From: Terriglobus sp. RCC_193
GTDB taxonomy: Bacteria > Acidobacteriota > Terriglobia > Terriglobales > Acidobacteriaceae
DNA length: 64,000 nucleotides
Direction: 5' to 3'
NCBI RefSeq assembly: GCF_041355105.1
Contig: NZ_JBFUPK010000001.1
Location: 1,550,001 to 1,614,000 of the forward strand
Positions 35,615-44,345 of this stretch are shown here, piece after piece (positions within the stretch are counted from its first letter, which is position 1; each line of letters starts with the position of its first letter). The translations under genes were made by a program, and so were the position numbers. The notes below the pieces were generated by a model. It was not told the origin of the DNA. It ran no database searches and worked only from the letters and a program-made list of their open reading frames with translations.

Positions 35615-38600
35615 ATGTCATCCTTTTCCATCCGCAATCCTTACCTCATCGTAGTGCTGTGCCTTGTGATGATGCTCCTTGGTGCCGTCAGCATTGGCGA
35701 CATGCCCGTGGACATGTTTCCCGCGGTGAATCTTCCTGTTGTGGCTGTTGCAACGTTTTATTCCGGCATGCCACCGCAGCAGATTGAGGCCAACATCACC
35801 TATCATCTGGAACGCCAGTTCACACTCGCGTCTGGTATTGATCACATGGAGTCGCGTTCGCTTCCCGGCGTGTCTCTCATAAAGGTGTACTTCCGTGCGG
35901 GTACGGACCCGGACGCGGATGCCGCCAGCATCTCCTCGCTTGCAAGCAGCGATCTTCGCGACATGCCGCCAGGCACATATCCTCCCATCGTTCTGAAACA
36001 GGATGCTGCCAGCACACCGGTTGCACTGGTTACACTCAGTGGCTCCGGGTTAAACGAAAGCAAACTTAAAGACATAGGCCAGAACTTCGTACGTAACCAA
36101 TTGGCAAGCGTCGCGGGTGCGTCGGTAACGCAGCCGTTTGGCGGACGGTGGCGGCAGATCATGCTCTATGCCGATCCGTACAAGCTAGAGGCCAATCAAC
36201 TCAGCCCCATGGATATGGTTCGGTCTGTGAACGAAGCCAATGTCATCCTTCCTGCGGGTGATGTTCAGATTGGCCGATATGACTACAACATCTATACCAA
36301 CTCCATGCTGAAGGGCGCCGAAGACATCGCTCAGGTGCCGCTGAAGATGGTAGGCCAGGCCCCTGTCCGCGTAGGTGATGTGGCAACACCACAAGACTCC
36401 TTCGGTCTGCAATACAACATCGTGCGCGTGAATGGCCAACGTGGTGTTTATCTCCCCATCTTCAAGCAAGGTGGTGATTCCAACACCATCGCCATCGTCA
36501 ACGGCGTAACTGACACTCTGAAGAAGCTCGTGGATGTTCCGGCTTCTCTCAAAACAGATGTCGAGTTCGACCAATCCCGTTTTGTAAAAACCGCGATTGA
36601 AACACTTGTTCACGAAGGTGGTGTTGGTCTATTCCTCACCTGCTTGATGATTCTCATCTTCCTGGGAAGCCTCCGTGCAACGGTGGCTGTATTTTTCTCT
36701 ATTCCGTTGTCGTTGCTGACAACCTTCTTTGTTTTGAAGATGACTGGAAGTTCTATCAACAGCATGGTCCTCGGAGGATTAGCGCTTGCGCTCTCGCGCC
36801 TGATTGATAACTCGGTCGTCGTTCTTGAAAATATCTTCCGGCATCTTGAAGAGGGGGAATCACCCGAAGTCGCCGCAGAAAACGGTGGCAAAGAAGTCGC
36901 CCTCCCCGTATTGGCCGGAACGCTCACCACAGTGGTGGTCTTCTTCCCCGTCACCATGCTGTACGGTGTCAGCAAGTTCCTCTTCTCCGCTCTGGCTCTT
37001 GCGGTTGTCATCTCACTCTTTGCTTCATACTTTGTAGCGTTGACCGTAGTTCCTCTCTTCTGCGCACGATTCATCAAGAGTCCGCATGGTGAGGTTGTCC
37101 ATGAATCATCAGAGTTCGAAGCGGAAATTAATGCCTATGCCAAGAGCACGCATCATGGTCCCTGGGCGCGCTTCAATATGGCTTTTGCACACGGATTTAA
37201 CGCACTCCTGCATCGTTATGATCGGCTTGTCGAACGAGTCCTTGGGCGTCCATGGCGGACGCTGGCGGCGGCCGGACTACTGCTGGTTGTCTCGCTCTGC
37301 CTCTTTCCGCTCCTTGGACTTTCCTTCTTCCCACGCATAGATGCAGGCCAGTTTGTCATCAGCTTCAAGGCTCCTTCCGGAACAAAACTGGAAGCAACTG
37401 AAGGTGAAGCAGAACGCATTGAAGCGATTGTTCGTCGCATTGTTTCCAAGCATGACCTCGGAATGGTCGTCACAAACATTGGTGTTGACCCTGGCTTCTC
37501 TGCCCTCTTCTCTCCCAACGCGGCAATGCATACGGGATTCACACAGGTCGCTCTTGCGGACAATCACACGATCAGCAGTTTCCGCTATATCGATGAAGTA
37601 AAGGCGGCTATTGCAAAGGAAATTCCTGAAGTTCAAACGTTCTACTCTTCCGGAAGCCTGGTGGACGGCGTTCTAAATATGGGGTCTCCTGCGCCCATTG
37701 ATGTCCGCATTACTGGTAACGATGTAACTGCTGACTTTGGATTGGCGCAGAAACTCGCATCACAGATCCGTCAGATCCATGGCATTGCTGACGTATATAT
37801 CCCACAAGACATCGACTATCCTTCGCTCCGCATCTCCGTAGATCGCACACGCGCCAGCCAGCTTGGTTTAACAGAAAAGGAGGTTGTCTCCAACATCATC
37901 ACCGCGCTGACATCGAACCAGATGATTGCCCCTTCCATCTGGATCGATCCCAACAGCGGGAATAATTATTTCCTTACCGTCATGTACAAGGAAGGTCAGA
38001 TCAGATCACTTGAAGATCTGAAAGCGATTCCCCTTCATGGCACAAACATCTCGCAACCCACGCGACTCGACATGGTGGCGAAGATCGAACAGTTCAATGC
38101 TCCCACGGAGATGGATCACACACAGATTCGTCGCAATCTGGATATCTACGTGCGGCCACAGGAAGAAGATTTGGGCAAGATCACGGCAGCAATTCAGAAG
38201 ATCGTGGACGGAGCCAATCCCCCGCGCGGCATCAACGTGACGCTTGCAGGCAGTGTGACTTCTATGAACGCTTCCTTTCACAGCTTTGCCATCGGCCTAA
38301 CGCTTTCCGTGGTTCTTCTTTATCTGATTCTCGTTGCGCAGTTCCGTTCATTCCTGGATCCGTTCATCATCCTGCTGGCATTGCCTCCGGGAATTACGGG
38401 CGTCATTCTTGCCCTGTTGCTATGGGGCACCACGCTCAATGTCATGTCCCTGATGGGTGTCGTCATGCTTGCCGGCATTGCACTCTCCAACAGCATTCTG
38501 ATTGTGGAATTTGCACATCATCTGCGTGCACAGGGGATGCAGGTGAAAGAAGCGATTACACTCTCCTGCCGCGTGCGTCTTCGCCCCATTTTGATGACTT

Positions 38601-38785
38601 CCCTTGCCACACTCATTGGACTTCTTCCCATGGCGCTGAAATTGGGTGAAGGCAGTGAGTCGTATGCACCGCTGGCCCAGGCACTCATCGGAGGATTAAC
38701 GCTGTCCGTACTGCTAACGATCTTCCTGGTGCCTGCTGGTTTTTATCTTGCCTATGGACGACAGGACTCAACGAAGCACGCATAA
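35615..38785 (+). CDS. RND efflux permease (hydrophobe/unknown-substrate type)
   Basis: This is a 1056-residue inner-membrane pump of the AcrB superfamily. The N-terminus (SSFSIRNPYLIVVLCLVMML) leads TM1. TM4 contains LALALSRLIDNSVVVLENI, where the usual VDDAIVVVEN is replaced by a serine-arginine form with a single aspartate. TM10-12 include LMGVVMLAGIALSNSILIVE and RLRPILMTSLATLIGLLPMA. One of the two proton-relay aspartates of classical AcrB is therefore substituted. The substrate is unknown. It is the last gene of a TolC-adaptor-pump operon under a divergent two-component system. Confidence 0.9.
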   Translation: MSSFSIRNPYLIVVLCLVMMLLGAVSIGDMPVDMFPAVNLPVVAVATFYSGMPPQQIEANITYHLERQFTLASGIDHMESRSLPGVSLIKVYFRAGTDPDADAASISSLASSDLRDMPPGTYPPIVLKQDAASTPVALVTLSGSGLNESKLKDIGQNFVRNQLASVAGASVTQPFGGRWRQIMLYADPYKLEANQLSPMDMVRSVNEANVILPAGDVQIGRYDYNIYTNSMLKGAEDIAQVPLKMVGQAPVRVGDVATPQDSFGLQYNIVRVNGQRGVYLPIFKQGGDSNTIAIVNGVTDTLKKLVDVPASLKTDVEFDQSRFVKTAIETLVHEGGVGLFLTCLMILIFLGSLRATVAVFFSIPLSLLTTFFVLKMTGSSINSMVLGGLALALSRLIDNSVVVLENIFRHLEEGESPEVAAENGGKEVALPVLAGTLTTVVVFFPVTMLYGVSKFLFSALALAVVISLFASYFVALTVVPLFCARFIKSPHGEVVHESSEFEAEINAYAKSTHHGPWARFNMAFAHGFNALLHRYDRLVERVLGRPWRTLAAAGLLLVVSLCLFPLLGLSFFPRIDAGQFVISFKAPSGTKLEATEGEAERIEAIVRRIVSKHDLGMVVTNIGVDPGFSALFSPNAAMHTGFTQVALADNHTISSFRYIDEVKAAIAKEIPEVQTFYSSGSLVDGVLNMGSPAPIDVRITGNDVTADFGLAQKLASQIRQIHGIADVYIPQDIDYPSLRISVDRTRASQLGLTEKEVVSNIITALTSNQMIAPSIWIDPNSGNNYFLTVMYKEGQIRSLEDLKAIPLHGTNISQPTRLDMVAKIEQFNAPTEMDHTQIRRNLDIYVRPQEEDLGKITAAIQKIVDGANPPRGINVTLAGSVTSMNASFHSFAIGLTLSVVLLYLILVAQFRSFLDPFIILLALPPGITGVILALLLWGTTLNVMSLMGVVMLAGIALSNSILIVEFAHHLRAQGMQVKEAITLSCRVRLRPILMTSLATLIGLLPMALKLGEGSESYAPLAQALIGGLTLSVLLTIFLVPAGFYLAYGRQDSTKHA

Positions 38786-39286
38786 ATTCTCTGGCGCGCT
38801 TAATGTTGTCGCACGCAGACATAGCCGGGCTGGCTTCGCATAAAAGCAGAAGCCAGCCCTTGCATCAGCGTTTTGCAATGCGAAGATGGCCGTGCTGCAA
38901 AGCACCCGCCTTCGCCGTCGCTATCAGTGGCTATTTACTGAACCAGTTCCAGGCGCGTATGTGAAGCTACCACCCACGCTGTTCCATTTAAGTGCGTCGC
39001 ACTTTGTGCTGAGCTGTAAACGATGTTCGATGGAGCCATCCACGTGATCGTTCACCGACACAAGATCACTGATGCCAATCCTGTCGCCCCTCTGTCTACA
39101 CCCACAAATCGATGCATAACGTATTGATCGAATCATGCTGGAGCTTGATGTCCGGTACAAGTCGTCACGTCCCCCTGACATACGCACATACTGTTAGAAA
39201 TCTGCGTAGACGCTCTGATAAGAACCGAGTAGAGTGATTGGCTCAATACGTATTGGATGGGTAATTCACGTCATGCTGAGGTAGGA
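38786..39286. promoter_or_regulatory. Intergenic region with hairpin terminator and two palindromes
   Basis: No gene is supported here. GGGCTGGCTT/AAGCCAGCCC (38827-38836 and 38850-38859) is a probable terminator of the pump operon with a weak T-tail. AAGTGCG-T-CGCACTT (38990-39004) is a perfect dyad. CAATACGTATTG (39244-39255) is a perfect 12-bp palindrome, 31 bp before the next start codon, and its half ACGTATTG recurs at 39119-39126. The last two could be an operator for the following genes. Confidence 0.55.
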
Positions 39287-40756
39287 ATGGCAAAATCGAA
39301 GGAAGTTCCCGCGAAGAAATCCTCACGGCCTCTCCCGAAGTCGGCAGGTTCACCAAGGAAGACCAAAGTAACTGTCCCTGAACCTCTTATCCCCTTTGCA
39401 GGAGACCGCCCCCTTAACGAACGCCGATCCACCGGCAAGGCTTTCCGTATCAAACTGCCGCGTGAGACGCACGCCAACTGGGTTCGCCAATCGGACTTCC
39501 CCGGTGCAGTTGAAATCGTAATGGAGGGCAACAAGGGGCGCCTTGAGAAGTATGTTCCCTTGCGTCTGGCTCGGATGGCCGCATCCCCTTTCTCGTTCTA
39601 TCGCGGGGCGGCGGCTGTAATGGCCACTGATCTCGCATCAACGCAGATCACGGGAGTCATGGCCGTTATTGATGGCGATGCACACATCAATAACTTTGGC
39701 CTTTATGGCACACCGCAACGGGACATCATCTTCGATCTCAACGATTTCGATGAGGCCGTGATCGGCCCGTGGGAATGGGATCTGAAACGCCTTGTCGCCA
39801 GTGTCAACCTGGCCGGGCGTGAAAACGGTCTCAACGCCCGGGAACGCGCCACGGCCGTCCGCCGCACCGTGCGAGGCTATCGCGCCAATCTCAATCGCCT
39901 GGAGAAACTTGGTGTTTTGGAGACCTGGTACCTTCACGCTTATCCGGGCCGCGAGAATCCTCTGGGTAAGGTCGATCCGAAATCAAAAGCGATCTGGGCC
40001 AAGGCCGTAGGCAAAGCGGAACGTCAGACGAATCAAACGTTGCTCGGCAAAGTTGCTGAAAAGGTTAATGGACACTGGCGATTCCGAGAGGATCCCCCCA
40101 TATTGACCCGGGTCGACTCATCCACCCGCAACGCCGTTGAGAAGGCACTTGTCGAATACGCTGACACGTTGCACCGCGAACGAAAGTTTATGCTCTCACG
40201 CTACAGAATTGCCGACGTCGCGCATCGGATAGTAGGAGTCGGCAGCGTTGGAACCAGAGCTTATCTGGCTCTACTCTTCGGAAATGGGGATAATGATCCG
40301 CTCTTCTTGCAGGTAAAGGAAGCCATTGTTCCAGCCCTTGCGCCTTTTATCGAACGCCGCGCAGACGGGCAATTTTCTCACGAAGGAAAACGCATCGTCA
40401 CCGGGCAGCGGGCTCTGCAAGCATCGACTGACGTGATGCTCGGCTGGACCCAAATTAACGGTCGCCCGTTCTTTGTTCGTCAAATGAAGAACATGAAGGG
40501 CTCTATCCCCATCGAGTGGCTTTCTGGGGATGCCTTTTACTTCTATGTATGGGCCTGCGGTGCAATCCTTGCCCGTGCACACGCACGTACCACGGACTCT
40601 GCTTTACTTGCTGGCTATTGCGGTAATTCTGGCGTTCTCGATGATGCGCTTGCCACTTTCGCCGAATCCTATGGCGATCAGACGGTGCGCGATCATGCTG
40701 CCCTCGTCCAGGCAGTCAAAAACGATCGGGCAGTACAGCAGATGATGGGCAAATAA
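39287..40756 (+). CDS. DUF2252 family protein (kinase-like fold)
   Basis: This encodes 489 residues. After a basic, proline-rich N-terminus (about 1-40) it matches DUF2252, whose members have a protein-kinase/aminoglycoside-phosphotransferase-like core. The key segment is VIDGDAHINNFGLYG, then IIFDLNDFDEAVIGPWEWDL, resembling the catalytic HGD..N and metal D motifs of that fold. The function of the family is not established. ATG 39287 is preceded by a GAGG-containing site; an in-frame ATG at 39257 is less likely. A membrane-protein gene begins 25 bp after its stop, suggesting a two-gene unit. Confidence 0.88.
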   Translation: MAKSKEVPAKKSSRPLPKSAGSPRKTKVTVPEPLIPFAGDRPLNERRSTGKAFRIKLPRETHANWVRQSDFPGAVEIVMEGNKGRLEKYVPLRLARMAASPFSFYRGAAAVMATDLASTQITGVMAVIDGDAHINNFGLYGTPQRDIIFDLNDFDEAVIGPWEWDLKRLVASVNLAGRENGLNARERATAVRRTVRGYRANLNRLEKLGVLETWYLHAYPGRENPLGKVDPKSKAIWAKAVGKAERQTNQTLLGKVAEKVNGHWRFREDPPILTRVDSSTRNAVEKALVEYADTLHRERKFMLSRYRIADVAHRIVGVGSVGTRAYLALLFGNGDNDPLFLQVKEAIVPALAPFIERRADGQFSHEGKRIVTGQRALQASTDVMLGWTQINGRPFFVRQMKNMKGSIPIEWLSGDAFYFYVWACGAILARAHARTTDSALLAGYCGNSGVLDDALATFAESYGDQTVRDHAALVQAVKNDRAVQQMMGK

Positions 40757-40781
40757 AGCACAGAACAAATAGGGGGAAGCC

Positions 40782-42008
40782 GTGGAACCACAGACCAACA
40801 TGATTCCAGACCTGAACACCATACCCGACCCGAATCAGATGCCCAGGTCACGCCCTTTCCTTTTGATGGAAGGCGGTCCACTCTATCGAATCGAGACCCG
40901 TGTCGGGTTAGTGCGTGCCAATGCTCCACTGACAATACGTCGCGCTTTTGTGGCGATCTGCCTGACCTGGCTGCCGTTACTCATCTTTACCCTTTTGCGA
41001 GGCACGGCATTCAGTGGGGTACGAATTCCTTTCCTGCAGGACTTCAGCGCCTACGGCCGCTTTCTCCTCAGTATTCCATTGCTACTGATCGTTGAACTCA
41101 TCCTGGCACCCCGAATTGCCGAGGCTGCCGAGCAGTTCCTCCTCTCCGGAATCGTCACACCCAAAGATTACAAACGGTTCGACACAGCAGTCGAAGATGG
41201 TCTTCGACTGCGCGACTCTGTCCTCGCCGAAATCGTAATCGCTATCCTCGCCTACGGTTTCACTTTCACGACCTACCGCACATTGGCTGTCCACACTTCC
41301 ACCTGGTACTCCACAGCAAAACCGGATGGGAGTTACGGACTTACAGGAGCTGGATGGTGGGAACTCATAGTCTGCGTTCCCCTGCTACAGTTCCTACTTT
41401 TGCGTTGGTTATGGCGAATCTTTCTTTGGTTTCGCTTCCTGGGACATGTCAGCAAATTTGATCTTCAACTTTTCGGCCCCCATCCGGATGCCGCTGGAGG
41501 ACTTGGCTTCGTGGGTGAAGCCCAACGCTTCTTTGGACTACTCTTCTTCACCTATTCCTGCGCAGTCACCGGGGTAGTGGCCAACGAGATCCTTTACGGC
41601 GGCATAAAGCTCCAACACTATGGACCTGCCATCGCCGCCTATGCGATCTTCTGTCTTCTATTCGCTGCTCTCCCGCTTATCGTTTTTACTCCCAAGCTGC
41701 TCGTGACGAAACGACAGAGCCTTCATCAATATGGCGCACTCGCCACCCTCTACACGGGCTCCTTTCATCGGCGGTGGATTCAGGGTATTAACCCGGGAAA
41801 AGAAGTATTACTTGGCAGCTCCGACATCCAATCCCTCGCAGACTTAGGCAACAGTTTCAACTTTATCGAGAACATGAAGCCACTGCCGATTGCCCCTAAG
41901 GATCTCATCAAGCTAATCCTCATGGCTCTACTCCCCATGGCATCTCTTCTTCTTTCCATCATGTCACCCAAGGAGATTATTCAACTACTCATGAAGGTCA
42001 TGGTGTGA
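40782..42008 (+). CDS. Integral membrane protein of unknown function
   Basis: This is a 408-residue protein with about six transmembrane segments (near 55-75, 95-115, 145-165, 195-220, 260-285 and 295-320) and another hydrophobic stretch near 380-398. Translation starts at GTG 40782 after AGGGGGAAG. I do not recognise a named family; conserved-looking polar segments include FGPHPDAAGGLGFVGEAQRF. It follows the DUF2252 gene by 25 bp and may be co-expressed. The downstream junction with mobile-element debris begins soon after its stop, so this is the last gene of the core region before the accessory zone. Confidence 0.82.
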   Translation: MEPQTNMIPDLNTIPDPNQMPRSRPFLLMEGGPLYRIETRVGLVRANAPLTIRRAFVAICLTWLPLLIFTLLRGTAFSGVRIPFLQDFSAYGRFLLSIPLLLIVELILAPRIAEAAEQFLLSGIVTPKDYKRFDTAVEDGLRLRDSVLAEIVIAILAYGFTFTTYRTLAVHTSTWYSTAKPDGSYGLTGAGWWELIVCVPLLQFLLLRWLWRIFLWFRFLGHVSKFDLQLFGPHPDAAGGLGFVGEAQRFFGLLFFTYSCAVTGVVANEILYGGIKLQHYGPAIAAYAIFCLLFAALPLIVFTPKLLVTKRQSLHQYGALATLYTGSFHRRWIQGINPGKEVLLGSSDIQSLADLGNSFNFIENMKPLPIAPKDLIKLILMALLPMASLLLSIMSPKEIIQLLMKVMV

Positions 42009-42272
42009 TTTCGCTTGCATAGTCTTGTCTTACTGCGCATATCCCGTTGTCAACGGTTGGTAACGCGACAGGCGACAATCGTCAGTTTGTCATCAGGCTA
42101 TCGTCCGCGGATGAGCTGGAACATTTGGCTTCGGTAACTGAGGTTAGGTTAGCGAGAGATCAATTTGTCAGTGGCGCTAAATGCTTTCCAACCCTTCAGC
42201 GCCAACGCCGACTGCCGCAGTCTTATAAAGGCATCGCGCAAGACCCCTTCGTGCCAGAAACCGGCACACAAG

Positions 42273-42554
42273 ATGTCTTCTCCCGATGACTTTATCTTCC
42301 CGAACGCCGATGGTGGATTCATGGACACGGCGAACTACCGCACCCGCGTCCTCCAACCGATTGCGGACGACTTGAAGATTCCCAAGCTTAACTTCCAGAT
42401 CCTCCGGCGGACCATCGCCACGCGAGCACAGAAGCTGGGATCAGTGAAGGATATTCAGTCACACCTGGGGCACTCGCGGGCCGACACGACGGCCAACGAG
42501 TACATGCAGGAGCTGCCGGAGAGCGTGCAGCAAATGGTAGGAAGCCGCGCCTGA
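42273..42554 (+). pseudogene. C-terminal fragment of a tyrosine integrase
   Basis: About 93 residues align with the last third of the intact integrase at 52613 (shared NFQILRRT, GSVKDIQ, ADTTANEYMQELPESVQ). It keeps the box II arginine, the third-box histidine (SHLGHS) and the nucleophile tyrosine. The N-terminal two thirds are missing, and no integrase-like sequence is visible in 42009-42272. The tail after MVGS is also lost. It is a relic of an earlier related element, not a working recombinase. Confidence 0.85.
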
Positions 42555-43020
42555 TTGCGGCGGGTGAAGGCGGCTTGCACTACACAATCGAGCCACTGAA
42601 CATTCCAACCGGGAAGGGTGAGATGCAAACAACCCGCGTTGTGTGGGAGATTCGATCCGTGGCAATGCACGTGAGATCCTATCAAGCATCGAAGGCGACG
42701 CCGAAGGTAGAAAGCCGCTCAACCGCGTAGAGGAAGCAGCCCAATTCCTACCCGCGGAGCTGGCCAACGGGCCAGTGCCAGCGCGTGAATTGATAGAACG
42801 TGCCAAGCGTGATTTAGGCGTCAATGAACGGAGCTTGCAACGAGCACGCGAGCGGCTGGGAATCGAAGCAACGAAGACGGGCTTTCAAGGCGCGTGGGTA
42901 TGGAGCTACCTAATCAGTCCCGTCTCCCAGGCGAACGAGCAATCAATTAGCCCGATGGAAGTTCAGATAGGGAGCCATCTTGTTCGTCAACAAAGGAAGG
43001 TTCTCATTGATCCAAGCTAG
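42543..43020 (+). pseudogene. Frameshifted C-terminal fragment of a mobile-element AAA ATPase/RepA-like protein
   Basis: Frame one reads LIAAGEGGLHYTIEP and MQTTRVVWE up to about 42650. A one-base frame change then continues as SIRGNAREILSSIEGDAEG, then FLPAELANGPVPARELIE, RSLQRARERLGIEA and GFQGAWVWS. Joined, these resemble the C-terminal tail of the AAA/RepA-type ATPases carried by plasmids and integrative elements (the segment ending in GGWVWSL). The catalytic N-terminus is absent. It abuts the integrase relic, so both are fragments of a decayed element. The frame change is seen; the family match is from memory of such proteins. Confidence 0.65.
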
Positions 43021-43449
43021 CCCGTTGCTGAACTTGTCGAACTCCCGCATATAAAGCTCCGGCCCGATCTTGTCGCTGCTGAGATTGCCCTTCTTCATCT
43101 GAATGATGTGAAACGCTTTATCGCTGAACTCTCTGAGGAAGGCATAGATGCCGGACTTCTCATCGAAGAGAAATTGCGATTCCTGCAATGCCACGGTGAA
43201 GCGCTGGCTCGACGCCTCAGTTTCAGGATCATTCTTCCAATCACCCAAAACGACCTTCATGTAGAAGTCGAGGGCAGTTTTGAAGATGGCAAACCGCCTA
43301 TCGTAGAGGTCAAGTCTTAGCTTGTCGCGCGCGGTCTTCCACTGCTGGTAAGCCACTACGCCAACCGCCAAGGCGACGAGCGGGCTTGCGAATGGTGTGA
43401 CATAAGTCAAGACGAAATTGCTGGGATTCGCAGCTGCGTCGAAAATCAT
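42943..43449 (-). CDS. Hypothetical protein with one N-terminal membrane segment
   Basis: This is a 168-residue protein with a hydrophobic segment at about 13-35, followed by the conserved-looking segment YQQWKTARDKLRLDLYDRRF that I associate with a widespread uncharacterised family, and then a soluble helical domain. Its 3' end overlaps the RepA-like relic on the other strand by about 78 bp. No function is known. It may be cargo of the older element. Confidence 0.7.
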   Translation of the reverse strand: MIFDAAANPSNFVLTYVTPFASPLVALAVGVVAYQQWKTARDKLRLDLYDRRFAIFKTALDFYMKVVLGDWKNDPETEASSQRFTVALQESQFLFDEKSGIYAFLREFSDKAFHIIQMKKGNLSSDKIGPELYMREFDKFSNGLAWINENLPLLTNKMAPYLNFHRAN

Positions 43450-43682
43450 GTGGTTTCCTCACGCCTCTAAAGACACCATTACATATATGTGTTGCCTTTG
43501 GATATCTATGGGAGTCTATGGTCGGGATTGTGACGACAAGACGACCGAAGGCAACGTGTAACAGAGGAGTAGAGGAGATATTGTCTTTGCGGAAATCCAT
43601 TCAAACCGGGCTTGTGTCGGACTTAAAAAGAGCTTGATTTCCCGCTCGACTCTGGCAATCCCAGCAGAAACCCGGGTCTGAC

Positions 43683-43943
43683 TCAATCCAATCTCAGGAG
43701 AAGTGGCGCTCTACAAGCCCGCGCCGCCTCAGACTCCAATGCAGGAGAGCGATAGTAGATTAGCGCTCGAAATGCGAGCAGACAAAGCAAGGCTGCGGCG
43801 ACCGCGACGAGCGGTTCCCAGGGCTTACTCCGCCATGAGTGGAAGTCCTGTGCGCACGCTATGACAACTACTCCAAGAACGGCGCTTGAGAAGCCGAGTG
43901 CGACCTTCTTGATGGCTCGACCGACATACGTTTCCACGTGCAT
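43683..43943 (-). CDS. Small two-helix membrane protein, uncertain
   Basis: This encodes 86 residues with two hydrophobic stretches (about 13-30 and 44-63), basic at the N-terminus. No clear ribosome site lies before the ATG and no family is recognised. Composition resembles a real membrane protein more than a chance frame, but support is weak. Flanking 43450-43682 and 43944-44074 hold no recognised gene. Confidence 0.4.
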   Translation of the reverse strand: MHVETYVGRAIKKVALGFSSAVLGVVVIACAQDFHSWRSKPWEPLVAVAAALLCLLAFRALIYYRSPALESEAARACRAPLLLRLD

Positions 43944-44001
43944 AAGGATAGCGCCACGTGCTACCTACGCCGGTTGATTCACACGTGTCAGACAAGCTCT
44001 A

Positions 44002-44038
44002 TGTCACGCCAGTGTCACGTCATGCGCATGTCACGCAA
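44002..44038. repeat. Three TGTCACG repeats outside the island boundary
   Basis: TGTCACG occurs at 44002, 44013 and 44029 in one orientation. The last copy continues into TCACGCAA, the reverse complement of TTGCGTGA, which is also found twice in the 44301-44345 array inside the island. It may be a protein-binding array near the attachment site. Confidence 0.45.
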
Positions 44039-44074
44039 TGCGCGATTGCTAAATTGCTGATTTTATTGATTTAT

Positions 44075-44124
44075 TTGGTGGGCACAGCAGGATTCGAACC
44101 TACGACTTCCACCGTGTGAAGGTG
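44075..44124. repeat. Left attachment site: 50-bp copy of the tRNA-Val 3' half
   Basis: These 50 bases are identical to 53828-53877, the 3' half of the intact tRNA-Val gene including the encoded CCA and the anticodon loop. Identity stops abruptly at both ends (GGTG|TCCG here versus GGTG|GCAC there). This is the displaced half-tRNA expected when an element integrates into a tRNA gene, and it marks the left end of the island. Confidence 0.92.
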
Positions 44125-44204
44125 TCCGAAATATGGCCGGACGTTCATTCTAAAGGCTTCATAAGCCGGTGGAGTGGTCAAAAACCGGCCTAAAAGGCCC
44201 CCAT

Positions 44205-44226
44205 TGCAACAAGAATGCAACAAGAA
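44205..44226. repeat. Tandem 11-bp repeat, candidate integrase arm sites (left)
   Basis: TGCAACAAGAA occurs twice in direct tandem at 44205-44215 and 44216-44226 (the first with T before it), about 80 bp inside the left attachment core. The related GCAACAAA pair lies at 53773-53790 near the other core. Paired direct repeats flanking an att core are typical arm-type integrase sites. The assignment is inferred. Confidence 0.6.
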
Positions 44227-44300
44227 TCCGATGTGGGCAAGGGCTGACCGTGAGGGATCAGCCCCATCTCTTTTTCTCCTGTACCGCTGCTCACACAGGA

Positions 44301-44345
44301 TTGCGTCACACAGTTTTGCGTGATACAACTTTGCGTGATGGATAA
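44301..44345 (+). repeat. Three 15-bp tandem repeats at the start of the ATPase gene
   Basis: TTGCGT recurs at 44301, 44316 and 44331, exactly 15 bp apart, with partly conserved fill (CACACAGTT, GATACAACT, GATGGATAA). The third copy overlaps the ATPase start codon at 44338. A regulator bound here would block translation or transcription of the gene. Confidence 0.65.

Noticed and set aside
38924-39187. 87-codon open frame in the gap after the second RND pump
   Set aside because: No ribosome site, no domain, and low-complexity composition; it also runs across a perfect dyad.
44075-44124. A second functional tRNA-Val gene
   Set aside because: Only the 3' half is present; the acceptor 5' strand and D arm are missing, so it is an attachment-site remnant.
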